In this document: positions 1-9,315 of the stretch, in pieces
Layout of the letters: every line of letters begins with the position of its first letter
Numbering within the stretch: position 1 is the first letter of the stretch
Source of the DNA: Halohasta litorea
GTDB lineage: Archaea; Halobacteriota; Halobacteria; Halobacteriales; Haloferacaceae
Reading direction: 5' to 3'
DNA: 64,000 bases
Assembly: GCF_024494645.1 (NCBI RefSeq)
Contig: NZ_JANHDJ010000005.1
Location: 264,704-328,703 of the forward strand
Notes under the pieces: generated by a model
The model's input: only the letters and a program-made list of their open reading frames with translations
Database searches by the model: none
What the model was told of the DNA's origin: nothing
Translations under genes and position numbers: made by a program

Positions 1-247
1 CCTCACCGGCGACCCGAACGGAGAGCCCGACGAACGGGACCAAGAGCGCCAGCGTCACCGCGACCACCAGGAGGGCGGCAGCAGTCGTCGACCGGACTCG
101 GGCTTCGAGCCGCGTCTGCAGCGGGGCGAGCACGTAGGCGAGCAACACGGCCCCGATGACAAAGGAGAGATACGGCTGTACCAGTTGAAACGAGAGGAAC
201 AACAGGGCAGCGATCAACAGCAGCAGGACGCCGCGTTGGGCGTTCAT
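1..247 (-). CDS. AI-2E family transporter (N-terminal fragment)
   Basis: The reverse strand from an ATG at 247 is open to the window edge, giving the first 82 residues; the gene continues outside. The visible part starts MNAQRGVLLLLIAALL and contains closely spaced hydrophobic segments (about residues 5-25, 28-42 and 57-75) with the short polar loop typical of the N-terminus of the AI-2E/PerM (UPF0118) permease family. Members are multi-pass inner-membrane exporters with mostly unknown substrates. A TATA-like box about 28 nt upstream supports a leaderless start at 247. The family call rests on the N-terminal hydrophobic pattern only, so another multi-pass membrane protein cannot be excluded. 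Confidence 0.7.
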   Translation of the reverse strand, partial: MNAQRGVLLLLIAALLFLSFQLVQPYLSFVIGAVLLAYVLAPLQTRLEARVRSTTAAALLVVAVTLALLVPFVGLSVRVAGE

Positions 248-271
248 GGAGTGGCTAGTCGGTGGGTCATT

Positions 272-278
272 GCATAAA
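272..278 (-). promoter_or_regulatory. TATA-like box of the AI-2E gene
   Basis: TTTATGC on the reverse strand, centred about 28 nt before the ATG at 247, the spacing expected of a leaderless haloarchaeal transcript. Confidence 0.45.
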
Positions 279-327
279 GCCACGAATAGCCACGCCTACG
301 GACCAAACGGGAGCGATATATAACCGG

Positions 328-1203
328 TCAGGGCAGTCGGTCGACGACCCGCGGGAGACAGCCCTCCTCGGGCTGGAAGTACGAGTAGTGATCCGGCACC
401 TGCTCAGTTACGTTGACGTCCTCGTAGCCCTCCGGCGCGTCAGCCGAGTCGGCGAGTCCCGTCTGGCCGACTGCCTGGGTGCGATCCGAGAGCCGGTAGA
501 TCCAGCCGAGCACGCGGTCGTCGGCGTTGTGGAAGTTCGTTACGGGGATATCAAGCGTGTGGATCGCCTCGCCGTACTGCGTGTCGCGCCCGACGCTGTC
601 GTTCGGGATCGCTCCACCGAGCAGCGACACCGACGCGACGGCGTCGCCGCGGCCACGCATGGCCAGGGCGAACAGCGCCCCGCAGGTGACACGAGCCCCC
701 AGCGAGTAGCCCACGACGTGGACCGGGCGGCCATCGGAGTCGGCCCAGTCTACCAGCCAGTCGGCCAGCGGCTCGGCGTTGGCGTCGGCCATCTCTTTAG
801 CGGGTCCCCACTCGAGATCGGAGTCCCAGCTGAAGGGGACCACCGGCGTGAGCCGGAGCGATTCGAGGCCGGTCTCCATCGCGGCGGCCTGGTCGCGGGC
901 GGTGGTGTCGTCGGTTTCGAAGCCGTGGACGAACAGGAACAGATCGTCGGCCTCCTCGAAGGCCCACTCGCCGTCGACTTCGGCGCTCGCCGTTTCCTCG
1001 GATTCGGGGTCGACTCGCCCGCGGGTGGTGACCGCCGGAGCCGAATCGGCCGCGGTGTAGTTGCCGAAATCGCCCTGGAGCTCGCTGGCGACGTACAGCC
1101 CGCCAGCGCCGAGACCGCCGACTATGCCACCTGCACCGATCAGCAGCCGCCGACGCGTTAGCCGCGACCGGCCGCTCTCGCCTGAAGAGTCTGTGATAGA
1201 CAC
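328..1203 (-). CDS. Tat-exported alpha/beta hydrolase
   Basis: A 291-residue protein read from GTG at 1203. The open frame extends upstream to an ATG at 1248, but a TATA-like box sits at about 1222-1232, which places the transcript start at the GTG. The N-terminus carries a twin-arginine signal (RLTRRRLLIGAGG, then a Gly/Ala-rich hydrophobic stretch), so the product is exported folded. The mature part has the alpha/beta hydrolase pattern: LFLFVHGFE near the oxyanion region, then the nucleophile elbow GYSLGA with its serine, and a late His in DHYSYF. It resembles the lipase-like or DUF726 hydrolases; the substrate cannot be predicted. The 3' end lies 80 nt before the AI-2E start. Confidence 0.82.
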   Translation of the reverse strand: MSITDSSGESGRSRLTRRRLLIGAGGIVGGLGAGGLYVASELQGDFGNYTAADSAPAVTTRGRVDPESEETASAEVDGEWAFEEADDLFLFVHGFETDDTTARDQAAAMETGLESLRLTPVVPFSWDSDLEWGPAKEMADANAEPLADWLVDWADSDGRPVHVVGYSLGARVTCGALFALAMRGRGDAVASVSLLGGAIPNDSVGRDTQYGEAIHTLDIPVTNFHNADDRVLGWIYRLSDRTQAVGQTGLADSADAPEGYEDVNVTEQVPDHYSYFQPEEGCLPRVVDRLP

Positions 1204-1221
1204 CCATACAGTCGAATCTGA

Positions 1222-1232
1222 TAAATATCCAC
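1222..1232 (-). promoter_or_regulatory. TATA-like box of the Tat hydrolase
   Basis: GGATATTTATC on the reverse strand, about 24 nt before the GTG at 1203. It supports the GTG rather than the upstream ATG as the real start. Confidence 0.45.
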
Positions 1233-1285
1233 TGTTTCGGCCAGTCACACCACTCGGGGTTCCCTCACGGGTTGCTGCCGACCAT

Positions 1286-1294
1286 TTTTAAACA
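1286..1294 (+). promoter_or_regulatory. TATA box of the 1316 SDR gene
   Basis: TTTTTAAAC centred 26 nt before the ATG at 1316, consistent with a leaderless mRNA. Confidence 0.55.
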
Positions 1295-1315
1295 CCGGGT
1301 GACGACGGGTCCTGT

Positions 1316-2059
1316 ATGTTCAGTGACTCACTCGATGGACAGACGGCGATCGTCACCGGTGCGAGCGCGGGAATCGGCGCAGCGACCTGTCGGCAGCTCG
1401 CGGCGGCGGGGGCGAACGTCGTGCTCGCGGCTCGACGCGAGGCGGAGCTGGCGGCGGTCGCCGACGGAATCGAGTCCGACTACGGCGTCGAGACGCTGAC
1501 CGTCCCCACCGACGTCCGGAAGGAGTACGCCGTCGATGCCCTGATTTCGGAGACGCTCAACGCTTTCGACGGTATCGATATCCTGGTGAACAACGCTGGG
1601 CTCGCCCGGGGGAGCGATGTCGAAACGTTGTCGACCGAGGAGTACGAGGCTATCCAGGAGACCAACGTCGACGGCGTCTTTTATTTGACGCGAGCGGCGA
1701 TCCCGCACATCCGCGAGCGCGAAGGCCACCTGGTCTTTCTCGGGAGCTTCGCCGGGCAGTACCCACGGTCGTTCAATCCGGTGTATGCGGCCTCGAAGTG
1801 GTGGGTCCGGGGGTTCGCGAAAAGCGTTGCCGCACAGGTCGGCGACGACGGGGTCGGCGTCACGGTCATCAATCCCTCGGAGGTCCGCTCGGAGTTCGAG
1901 GCCACCGACGGCCGGACGTTCGCCGAGGTCTTCGACGAAAGCGAGGCCACCGAACCCGAAGAAGTCGCCGATGCTATTGTTTTCGCGGCCACGCGCGAGC
2001 AGTCGAGCCTGAGCGAGATCGATATCAACCGCCGCGACAAGTTCGCCGACAACTTCTGA
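1316..2059 (+). CDS. SDR family NAD(P)-dependent oxidoreductase
   Basis: A 247-residue classical short-chain dehydrogenase. The cofactor motif TGASAGIG is at about residues 15-22, followed by an ARR motif that suggests NADP preference. NNAG is at about 92-95, the catalytic Ser in LGSFAG, and YAASK near residue 158 provides the active-site Tyr and Lys. The length is normal for the family. The start is supported by the TATA box 26 nt upstream. It is divergent from the Tat hydrolase and is a single-gene unit; the downstream gene is convergent. The substrate is unknown. A second, different SDR lies at 3354. Confidence 0.9.
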   Translation: MFSDSLDGQTAIVTGASAGIGAATCRQLAAAGANVVLAARREAELAAVADGIESDYGVETLTVPTDVRKEYAVDALISETLNAFDGIDILVNNAGLARGSDVETLSTEEYEAIQETNVDGVFYLTRAAIPHIREREGHLVFLGSFAGQYPRSFNPVYAASKWWVRGFAKSVAAQVGDDGVGVTVINPSEVRSEFEATDGRTFAEVFDESEATEPEEVADAIVFAATREQSSLSEIDINRRDKFADNF

Positions 2060-2090
2060 GTAGCCGATTCACAGCCACCGGTATCGCAGG

Positions 2091-3227
2091 TTAGCCGTAG
2101 ACCTGATAGACGGCGTCGGCGAGCTGGTTGACGCGGGCGGCGTGTTCGTAGGACTCCTCACGGACCCCGTTGCAGACGTAGGCGAAGGCGAGATCGGCCG
2201 TCGGATCGGCCCACGCGACGATACTGCCGAGACCGACGTGGCCGAAGGTTTCGGGCGACGAGAGCGTGCCGAACAGATCCGACACCGCGCCGCCGCGCCA
2301 GTAGCCCATCGCATACCGCATCGGCCGAGAGAGCGTGCCGTCGTCGTCGGTCTCGATCTGGAGGCCGGTCGCCGCGTCGACCGTCTCGGGCTCCAGGAGC
2401 CGCGTGCCGTCGAGCGCGCCGCCGTTGGCCATCGCGGCGACGAATTTCCCGAGATCGCGGGCTGTACTGATCCCGTTCGCCGCGGGGACGACCGCCTGCA
2501 GGACTCCTGGACTGTTGCCGAGTTGGGCGGCCGCCGACGGCGTGAGGTCGGCCAGCCCCTCTTCGGGGTCCGCACACCGATCGAACACGTCGAAGCCCGC
2601 CACGTCGGCGACCGCCTCGGGGTTGCCATCACGGACGCCGATACTCGTCTGGTCCAATCCGAGCGGTTCGAAGACGTTCTCGGCGGCATACTCGTCGATC
2701 GGTTGGCCGGAGATCCGCCGGACGAGTTCGCCGACGAGCCAGCCGTAGCTCATGGTGTGGTAGGCCGCGGTGGTCCCCGGCTCGTCGTCGAGCGACTGGG
2801 TTTCCATCGTCTCGACGATGCCCTCCCAGTCACCCCACTGCGAGGGGTCGCCGTCCAACTCGCTCGTTGGCATTCCGGTCTGGTGGCTCAGGACGTGACG
2901 AACGGTCACCGATTCCTTGCGGTCGTCGCCGCGGGCGAACGACGGCCAGTGGTCGACTACCGGATCGTCGTAGGCAACCTGGCCGTCCTCGGCGAGCTGG
3001 TGGAGACACGTACCCGCGAGGGGTTTGGTACACGACCAGATGAGGTGTTTCGTTTCGGGAGTCGTTTCGTCTCCATCGGGGCCGGTCGTCCCACCAGCGA
3101 GGTCGAGGACGCGCTCGGTGCCGTCGTAGACAACCAGTTGTGCGCCGTGAGTGAGGCCGACAGCCAATTGTCGATCGAACAGTGCTCGGATACCGTCCGT
3201 GCCATGTGTGTTAGTAACCGACTCCAT
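2091..3227 (-). CDS. Serine hydrolase, beta-lactamase/esterase fold
   Basis: 378 residues of the class C beta-lactamase-like (AmpC/EstB/PBP4*) family. The SxxK nucleophile motif is SCTK in LIWSCTKPLAGT (about residues 65-68). The segment HVLSHQTGMP is the usual marker after it. A tyrosine-containing second motif appears in YHTMSYGWLVGEL, and GHVGLGS supplies the HxG element near the C-terminus. Members hydrolyse esters, amides or D-peptides. No signal peptide is visible, so it probably acts in the cytoplasm. It is transcribed towards the 1316 SDR gene (convergent). Confidence 0.88.
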   Translation of the reverse strand: MESVTNTHGTDGIRALFDRQLAVGLTHGAQLVVYDGTERVLDLAGGTTGPDGDETTPETKHLIWSCTKPLAGTCLHQLAEDGQVAYDDPVVDHWPSFARGDDRKESVTVRHVLSHQTGMPTSELDGDPSQWGDWEGIVETMETQSLDDEPGTTAAYHTMSYGWLVGELVRRISGQPIDEYAAENVFEPLGLDQTSIGVRDGNPEAVADVAGFDVFDRCADPEEGLADLTPSAAAQLGNSPGVLQAVVPAANGISTARDLGKFVAAMANGGALDGTRLLEPETVDAATGLQIETDDDGTLSRPMRYAMGYWRGGAVSDLFGTLSSPETFGHVGLGSIVAWADPTADLAFAYVCNGVREESYEHAARVNQLADAVYQVYG

Positions 3228-3283
3228 GAGTGGTACTCACAAAGCAGACGGAAAACGTTTGGTGCTCAGTTATCGACATAGAA

Positions 3284-3303
3284 ATAAACTGGTATAAACT
3301 GGT
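3284..3303. repeat. Tandem 10-bp repeat in a divergent promoter region
   Basis: Two exact adjacent copies of ATAAACTGGT (3284-3293 and 3294-3303) lie between the divergent genes starting at 3227 and 3354. The AT-rich units could serve as TATA-like elements or as a regulator site. Confidence 0.6.
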
Positions 3304-3353
3304 AACGCGTGTATCTGTGACACATCTATCGTCGACGCGCCCCTGTAGACGGT

Positions 3354-4052
3354 ATGGACGGTCCACTGTACGAGAGCCTCGACGGACAGGTCGCACTGGT
3401 GACCGGCGCGACACGCGGAATCGGCAAACGGATCGCCGACGGCCTCGTCGACCTCGGCGCAACCGTCTACGCGGGGGCTCGGGATACCGCAGATATCACA
3501 ACTGCCGACTGGCGGGCGATCGAACTCGACATGACCAGCCCTGAGCAGCGTGCAGCCGCTGTCGGCCGGATCGCCGACGAGACGGGACGGTTGGATATCC
3601 TCGTCAACAATGCCGGGGTGATGGACAGCCGCGGGCCGCTCGACGAGATGGCCGCCGAGACGGTCGACCGGACGCTGGATACCAACCTCCGTGGCCCAAT
3701 CCACCTGACGAAGCAGGCACTCGACCTCCTGTTGGAGCGGCGGGGCGGTCGCGTAGTCAACGTCTCCTCGGGTCTCGGCGCGATCACCCAACCGCAGTCC
3801 GGTGGGATGGCGGCCTACCGAATCTCGAAAACGGGGCTCAACGGGTTGACTTGCTATCTTGACGGCGAGTACAGTGATAGGTGGTTGTTGGCGAACTCGG
3901 TGTGTCCAGGATACGTCCGGACCGACATGACCGACGGCAGCGCGCCCCGGACCCCTGAAAAGGGGGCCGAAACCCCGGTCTGGCTCGCCCGGTTCCGGCC
4001 CGATTCGCCGAGCGGCGGGTTCTGGCGGGATACAAGCCGAAAAGAGTGGTGA
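3354..4052 (+). CDS. SDR family oxidoreductase
   Basis: 232 residues of the classical short-chain dehydrogenase family. TGATRGIG lies at about residues 18-25, NNAG at about 87-90, the catalytic Ser in NVSSGLG, and YRISK at about 157-161 supplies Tyr and Lys. CPGYVRTDMT is the typical loop after the active site. The tail ends in GGFWRDTSRKEW, characteristic of carbonyl-reductase-like SDRs where GGF(F/W)RD follows the substrate loop. This SDR and the serine hydrolase are divergent across a 126-bp region carrying a 10-bp tandem repeat. The substrate is unknown. Confidence 0.9.
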   Translation: MDGPLYESLDGQVALVTGATRGIGKRIADGLVDLGATVYAGARDTADITTADWRAIELDMTSPEQRAAAVGRIADETGRLDILVNNAGVMDSRGPLDEMAAETVDRTLDTNLRGPIHLTKQALDLLLERRGGRVVNVSSGLGAITQPQSGGMAAYRISKTGLNGLTCYLDGEYSDRWLLANSVCPGYVRTDMTDGSAPRTPEKGAETPVWLARFRPDSPSGGFWRDTSRKEW

Positions 4053-4405
4053 GCCAGTGCAGTCGTCTTGGCGACCGGAGCCACCTGACTCGGGGGCCCT
4101 TCGAGACGACCACCGTGAACGATCGGCAGCGATTGTTTGAACTTATACATATATCTATCGACAGTTTTTCGCATTCGGGAATCGTTACCGTTGCTCAAAT
4201 ACCCGCATACTAAATGGTGAGGAAAGGATGGAGTCGAGTTATAGTATGAGTGAAACAAAACAGTCCATCAGAGAGATTACCGCCGTGAGGCGGCGTGTCG
4301 ATGGGACGGCGTCACTCGATACGGTCAGTGTGCTGGGAGACAACCGAACCGAGAGGAGTCGAACGACTCCGTCCGACAGTGGCCGACGATCCAGGGGAGA
4401 GACCG
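4053..4405 (+). other. Lactate permease upstream region
   Basis: 353 nt between the SDR and lctP. It holds an AT-rich box (about 4140-4152, TTATACATATA), a weak small ORF from 4246, a short hairpin GCCGTGAGGCGGC at about 4282-4294, and a perfect inverted repeat at 4355-4370. If the AT-rich box is the promoter, the lctP mRNA has a leader of more than 200 nt, unusual next to the mostly leaderless genes around it. Confidence 0.5.
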
Positions 4406-4413
4406 ATGGTTGA
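4246..4413 (+). CDS. Possible small leader ORF overlapping lctP
   Basis: 55 residues from ATGAGTGAAAC, with its TGA at 4411-4413 overlapping the lctP start (4406) by 8 nt. The peptide begins [20 protein letters not shown] and is basic and Ser/Thr-rich at the end, unlike the acidic proteins of the region. Codon use is mixed. It may be a translated leader coupled to lctP or simply untranslated leader sequence. No family is recognised. Confidence 0.22.
   Translation: MSETKQSIREITAVRRRVDGTASLDTVSVLGDNRTERSRTTPSDSGRRSRGETDG
4355..4370. repeat. Inverted repeat in the lctP leader
   Basis: GGAGTCG-AA-CGACTCC, perfect 7-bp arms with a 2-nt centre, 36 nt before the lctP ATG. It could be an operator for a dimeric regulator or an RNA hairpin near the ribosome site. 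Confidence 0.5.
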
Positions 4414-6154
4414 AACACTGCTTGCGGTGGTGCCGCTCTTGATCGTGGCGGTCCTGCTCGTCGGATTGCTGTGGCCCGCCGTCCGCGTCATGCCGGTCGC
4501 GTGGGCCGCGGCTGCAGTGATCGCCTTCACCGTCTGGGAGATGCCAGCCTCGTATGTCGCGGCGGCCAGTCTCAGCGGGGTGATGGCGGCGGTCGAGATC
4601 CTCTGGATCGTCTTCGGCGCGCTCGTGCTGTTATATACGCTGATGCGCTCGGGAGCGGTCGACCGGATCAACGCTGGCTTCGCGACGATCAGCGACGACC
4701 GCCGCGTCCAGGTGATCCTCTTGGGCTTCTTCCTGGCGACGTTCATCGAGGGCGTCGCCGGATTCGGCACGCCCGCCGCGGTCGTTGCGCCCCTCCTTCT
4801 TGCCTTGGGCTTTCCGGCGCTGGCGGCGGTCGTCGCCGCGCTCATCGGCCACGCGATCGCCACCGTCTTCGGCGCGGTCGGGACGCCGATCATCGTCGGC
4901 TTCGAGACCCCACTGGCCGCAGTCGAAGGCGAGATCGCCGCCGGAACCGGGATGAGCGTCGCCCAGTACTCCGCGGAGGCGGCGATCTACGCGGGGCTTT
5001 TCAACGGCATACTCGGGATCTTCATGCCGCTGATCGCGGTGGCGATGGTCGTCTACTTCTTCGGCGAGGAGCGGACGCTGGCTCCCGTCCGAGAGGTCGT
5101 TCCGCTGGCGATCGTCGCCGGGTTCGCCTTCGCGATTCCGTACGCGGGCGCGGCCTACCTCATCGGCCCGGAGCTCCCCTCACTGTTCGCCTCGATGATC
5201 GGGGCAGGCATCGTCGTCGGGCTGCTCAAGGCGGGGCTGTTCGAACCCGACACCCACTGGGACTTCCCACCGCGCGAGGAGTGGCCCGACCACTGGGTCG
5301 GCGAGATCGAACCCGGCGGCGACGACGTCGGGTCGACCGCTGGAACAGGAGCGGGAACGGCCGCCGACGGCGGCACCGAAACGGCCGCCCCGTCGGTCGA
5401 GACACCCTCGATGGGGCTGCTCCGGGCGTGGTCGCCGTACCTCGTCCTCGTCGTGTTGCTGATCGGGACACGCGTTATTGATCCCGTTGCGACGTTCCTG
5501 CAGAACGGCCCGCTGATGGCCATCCAGTGGGACATCTTCGGCACGGGAATCGAGGGCGCGATCGGCTGGGCCTACGTCCCCGGCACGTGGCTCCTGGTCA
5601 GCGCACTCATCGCCATCCCGATCTTCGGGATGTCGGGCCAGCAGGTCAAGGGCGCGTGGCGGGAGGCCTTCGGCAAGATCATCTCACCAGCTGTCGTGTT
5701 GGTGTTCGTCATCGGCATGGTCGAGGTCATGCTGTCGACCAATGCCCACGGGGGCGCGCCGGTCGACGGGAGCATGATCGTCGTCCTCGCCGACGGAACG
5801 GCCGCGGCGGTCGGCGGGGCCTACCCGCTTGTCGCGCCCGTGGTCGGGTTGATCGGCTCGTTCGTCGCCGGATCGATCACGGTCAGCAACATCACCTTCA
5901 GCGCTTTTCAGTTCGAGATCGGCACCGCACTCGGGATGCCAACGACCGTCCTGCTCGCGGCCCAGACGATCGGTGCGGCGGTCGGCAACACGATCGCCAT
6001 CCACAACGTGATCGCGGCGCTGGCGACCGTCGGGCTGGTGGGATCGACCGGCCGGGTGATTCGGCTGAATCTGCTCCCGGTCGCCTATTACATTGTGGGG
6101 GGTGGACTCCTGACGGCCCTCGGCGTCTACGTCGTCTTCCCGACAGTGTTCTAA
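4406..6154 (+). CDS. lctP: L-lactate permease (LctP family)
   Basis: 582 residues from ATG at 4406 ([12 protein letters not shown]). The open frame continues upstream but that part is not hydrophobic and lacks a start signal. The protein has about 12-14 membrane segments and the LctP/GlcA signature region [23 protein letters not shown], followed by [14 protein letters not shown] and the C-terminal half [13 protein letters not shown] Gly/Thr/Ala-rich hydrophilic loop near residues 295-330 is typical of halophilic versions. It imports lactate (or glycolate) with protons or Na+. The lactate dehydrogenase gene follows 45 nt downstream, so import and oxidation are adjacent. Confidence 0.93.
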   Translation: MVETLLAVVPLLIVAVLLVGLLWPAVRVMPVAWAAAAVIAFTVWEMPASYVAAASLSGVMAAVEILWIVFGALVLLYTLMRSGAVDRINAGFATISDDRRVQVILLGFFLATFIEGVAGFGTPAAVVAPLLLALGFPALAAVVAALIGHAIATVFGAVGTPIIVGFETPLAAVEGEIAAGTGMSVAQYSAEAAIYAGLFNGILGIFMPLIAVAMVVYFFGEERTLAPVREVVPLAIVAGFAFAIPYAGAAYLIGPELPSLFASMIGAGIVVGLLKAGLFEPDTHWDFPPREEWPDHWVGEIEPGGDDVGSTAGTGAGTAADGGTETAAPSVETPSMGLLRAWSPYLVLVVLLIGTRVIDPVATFLQNGPLMAIQWDIFGTGIEGAIGWAYVPGTWLLVSALIAIPIFGMSGQQVKGAWREAFGKIISPAVVLVFVIGMVEVMLSTNAHGGAPVDGSMIVVLADGTAAAVGGAYPLVAPVVGLIGSFVAGSITVSNITFSAFQFEIGTALGMPTTVLLAAQTIGAAVGNTIAIHNVIAALATVGLVGSTGRVIRLNLLPVAYYIVGGGLLTALGVYVVFPTVF

Positions 6155-6166
6155 GACGACGGTGCC

Positions 6167-6177
6167 GTATTATTTGG
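6167..6177 (+). promoter_or_regulatory. TATA box of the D-lactate dehydrogenase gene
   Basis: GTATTATTTGG centred about 28 nt before the ATG at 6200, so dld probably has its own leaderless promoter as well as read-through from lctP. Confidence 0.5.
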
Positions 6178-6199
6178 CAATCACCTTCCAATCCTACCC

Positions 6200-9100
6200 A
6201 TGAGCAAACCAACACAGGGGTCGACGCCCGTCGATCCAGCGACCGACGCACGAAGCAACTACGACTACCGAAGCCCGGACGTCGAAGAGCCGGGCCTCGT
6301 CGACGATCTCGAAGCCCTGGTCGACGGCGAGGTCCGCTTCGACAGCTACACGCGCAACCTGTATGCGACCGACGCCAGCGCCTACCACCAGCTCCCGGTG
6401 GGCGTCGTTGTTCCTACCTCGACCGACGACGTACAGGCAGTTATGCAGTACTGCGCCGAGGAGGAGATTCCGGTGCTACCGCGCGGCGGCGGCACCAGCC
6501 TCGCGGGCCAGACGGTCAACGAGGCGGTCGTCCTGGATTTCAAAAAGGAGTTCAACGATGTCATCGCGGTCGACCCCGAGGCAGCGACGGTGACCGCCGA
6601 GCCGGGGATCACCCTCGCGCGGCTGAACGGCCGTCTCGAAGAACACGGCCTCAAATACGCCCCCGATCCGGCGTGGGGCGACAAGAGCGTCCTCGGCGGC
6701 TGTATCGGCAACAACACCACGGGGGCCCACTCGCTGAAATACGAGAAGGCCGACGGCTATCTCGAATCGGTGGAAGTCGTCCTCGCGGACGGCACGGTCA
6801 CCACCTTCGACTGGATGACTGTCGACGAACTCCACGAGCGGGCCGAGGAAGCCGAGGCAGTCGACGAACCGGGAATCGAACAGCAGGTGTACGCGGTCGT
6901 ATCCGACATACTCCGCAACCAACGCGGGGAGATCAAAGACCGCTACCCGGATCTGATGCGAAACGTCTCGGGGTACAACTTCGACAAACTCCTCGAGGAC
7001 GCCGAGGAACGCGGCGAGGTCAACGTCGGTCGGCTGATGGCCGGGAGTGAAGGGACCCTCGGCATCGTCACCGAGGCGACCGTCTCGTTGGAACCGATCC
7101 CCAACGAAACCTCGGTCGTCCTGCTGACCTACGACGACGTACTCTCGGCGATGCACGACGTCGCGCCGATCCTGGAACACGATCCGGCCGCCGTCGAGGT
7201 GATGGACGACGTGCTGCTCGATTTGGCCCGCGAAACGCCGGAGTTCAAAGAGGCCGTGGGGACGCTCCCCGACGACACCGATTCGACGCTGTTGGTCGAG
7301 TTCTACGCCGACTCGGTCGCAGAGGGCAAACAGAAGGTCGCCGATCTGCTGGCCGACCGGCTCCCCTCTTATAAAACAGCTGTCGACCCCAGCGAGGGCG
7401 CAAGCGAGACGACTGCCGACGAGCTGCAGGCCGTCGATGCGCTGGAAGCCTACGACGACGACCGCCAGGCCAAGTTCTGGAAGATGCGGAAGGCCGGACT
7501 CCCGATTCTCCTGTCGCGGACTGGCGACGAGAAACACTGGCCGTTCGTCGAGGACACGGCGGTCCCGGCCGCAAACCTCCCGGAGTACGTTGAAGATATC
7601 CAGGAACTCTTCGACGAGTACGACACCTTCGCCTCCTACTACGCCCACGCCGGGCCCGGCGTCCTGCACATTCGGCCGCTGATCAACCTCAAGGCCGAGG
7701 ACGGCATCGAGACGATGTTCGAGATCTCCGATGCCGTCACCGATCTGGTCATCGAATACGGCGGCTCGGTCTCCGGCGAACACGGCGACGGCCGGGCGCG
7801 GTCGACGTGGAACCGGAAGCTGTACGGCGAGGAGATCTGGAACGCGTTTAAACGGGTCAAAACCGCGTTCGATCCCCAAGGCCTGTTGAATCCGGGCAAC
7901 GTCTGCGGCGATTCGGACCCCCGAGAGAACCTCCGGTACGACGCCGACTACGAGTTCGACGCCGGGTTCGAGCCGGAATTGCAGTGGGCCAACGAGAACG
8001 GCTTCCAGGGGATGGCCGAACTCTGTCATGGCTGTGCGGGCTGTACCGGCCATCAGGAAACGACCGGCTCGATCATGTGTCCGACCTACCGGGCGACCGA
8101 AAACGAGGAGATCACCTCCACGCGCGGCCGGGCGAACATGCTCCGCCGGGCGATGAGCGGCGACCTCCCGGACGACGTGTTCAGCGAGGAGTTCACCACC
8201 GAGGTGCTCGATCTCTGTATCGGCTGCAAGGGCTGCAAGCGGGACTGTCCCAGCGGCGTCGACATGGCGAAGCTCAAAACGGAGGTCAAACATGAACACC
8301 ACAATCGGGAGGGCATCCCGCTCCGTGATCGGCTGTTCGCCAACGTCGAGACGCTCTATAGCCTCGGCAGCACGTTCGCGCCAGTGTCGAACCTCGCAGC
8401 CAAACTCCCCGGCAGCGGGCTCCTGCTGGAGAAAACGCTGGGGATCGCCCGTGAGCGCGAGCTCCCGACATTTAAACGGGAAACCCTACAGAAGTGGGAC
8501 GAAACGCGGCTTCCGGCGCTCTCCGAGGCCGAGGCCGACCGGAAGGCGCTGCTGATCGCCGACCCATACACGAACTACACCCAGCCCGAGGTCGGCAAGG
8601 CAGCCGTCCGAACGCTGGAGGCCGCCGGTGTCTACGTCGAGATTCCCGAGGATGTGACCGACAGCGGCCGACCGGCCCACTCGAAGAGCCTCCTGGACCA
8701 GTCGAAAGCCACCGCGGAGGCAAACGTCGAGGCGCTCGCGCCGCGGGTCGAGGAGGGCTGGGACGTCGTCAGCGTCGAACCCTCGGATGCGGTAATGTAT
8801 CAGGAAGACTACCTCGACCTACTGGCAGGCGAGGACGTGGAGGCGGTCGCCGCCAACAGCTACAGCGTGATGGAGTATCTCGATACGTTCCGGCTGGACG
8901 AAGCACTCAACACCGAGGGCGAGGGGCTGCTCTCGTACCACGGCCACTGCCACCAGACGGCCGCCAGCCGGGACCACCACGCGGTGGGTGTCCTCCGGCG
9001 GGCGGGCTACGAAGTCGATGTCCTGGATACGACCTGCTGTGGCATGGCGGGTTCGTTCGGCTACGAGGCCGAACACTACTCGATGAGCCAGGCGATCGGT

Positions 9101-9250
9101 CGGCTGCTGTTCGACGCCGCCGACGATTCGGCCGCCGAGGAGATCGTCGCCCCCGGGACGTCGTGTCGTTCACAGCTCGACGATTACGAGGGCATCGACG
9201 GGAAACCGCCGCATCCGATCGAGAAGCTGGCGGCTGCGGTCTCGCTGTAG
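6200..9250 (+). CDS. dld: FAD-binding and Fe-S D-lactate dehydrogenase (fusion)
   Basis: 1016 residues combining three modules. Residues about 55-280 form a PCMH-type FAD domain (LPRGGGTSLAGQ and GCIGNNTTGAHS). A GlcD-like FAD-oxidase C domain follows to about 575 (GSVSGEHGDGRARS, FDPQGLLNPGNVC). Then a ferredoxin-like module has two Cys clusters, CHGCAGCTG near 610 and CIGCKGCKRDCP near 674, and a CCG-type module has HGHCHQTA near 914 and TTCCGMAGSFGYE near 944. In bacteria these are often separate GlcD, GlcF or LutA-like chains. The enzyme should oxidise D-lactate (or glycolate) to pyruvate and pass electrons to the respiratory chain. Position after lctP supports lactate. Confidence 0.9.
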   Translation: MSKPTQGSTPVDPATDARSNYDYRSPDVEEPGLVDDLEALVDGEVRFDSYTRNLYATDASAYHQLPVGVVVPTSTDDVQAVMQYCAEEEIPVLPRGGGTSLAGQTVNEAVVLDFKKEFNDVIAVDPEAATVTAEPGITLARLNGRLEEHGLKYAPDPAWGDKSVLGGCIGNNTTGAHSLKYEKADGYLESVEVVLADGTVTTFDWMTVDELHERAEEAEAVDEPGIEQQVYAVVSDILRNQRGEIKDRYPDLMRNVSGYNFDKLLEDAEERGEVNVGRLMAGSEGTLGIVTEATVSLEPIPNETSVVLLTYDDVLSAMHDVAPILEHDPAAVEVMDDVLLDLARETPEFKEAVGTLPDDTDSTLLVEFYADSVAEGKQKVADLLADRLPSYKTAVDPSEGASETTADELQAVDALEAYDDDRQAKFWKMRKAGLPILLSRTGDEKHWPFVEDTAVPAANLPEYVEDIQELFDEYDTFASYYAHAGPGVLHIRPLINLKAEDGIETMFEISDAVTDLVIEYGGSVSGEHGDGRARSTWNRKLYGEEIWNAFKRVKTAFDPQGLLNPGNVCGDSDPRENLRYDADYEFDAGFEPELQWANENGFQGMAELCHGCAGCTGHQETTGSIMCPTYRATENEEITSTRGRANMLRRAMSGDLPDDVFSEEFTTEVLDLCIGCKGCKRDCPSGVDMAKLKTEVKHEHHNREGIPLRDRLFANVETLYSLGSTFAPVSNLAAKLPGSGLLLEKTLGIARERELPTFKRETLQKWDETRLPALSEAEADRKALLIADPYTNYTQPEVGKAAVRTLEAAGVYVEIPEDVTDSGRPAHSKSLLDQSKATAEANVEALAPRVEEGWDVVSVEPSDAVMYQEDYLDLLAGEDVEAVAANSYSVMEYLDTFRLDEALNTEGEGLLSYHGHCHQTAASRDHHAVGVLRRAGYEVDVLDTTCCGMAGSFGYEAEHYSMSQAIGRLLFDAADDSAAEEIVAPGTSCRSQLDDYEGIDGKPPHPIEKLAAAVSL

Positions 9251-9315
9251 CGTCGAAGGTGAGAAAACGAGCGAGATGCCTTTTTCCTCGCGGCACGAAG
9301 CTCGATACAGCACGA

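Noticed and set aside
262..1161. Long plus-strand frame opposite the Tat hydrolase
   Set aside because: Low-complexity Arg/Val/Gly composition typical of the antisense of a GC-rich gene; the reverse strand has a Tat signal and GYSLG motif.
6476..8302. 608-codon frame opposite the lactate dehydrogenase gene
   Set aside because: Antisense artefact of high GC3 sequence; the plus-strand gene carries intact FAD and Fe-S motifs over the whole stretch.
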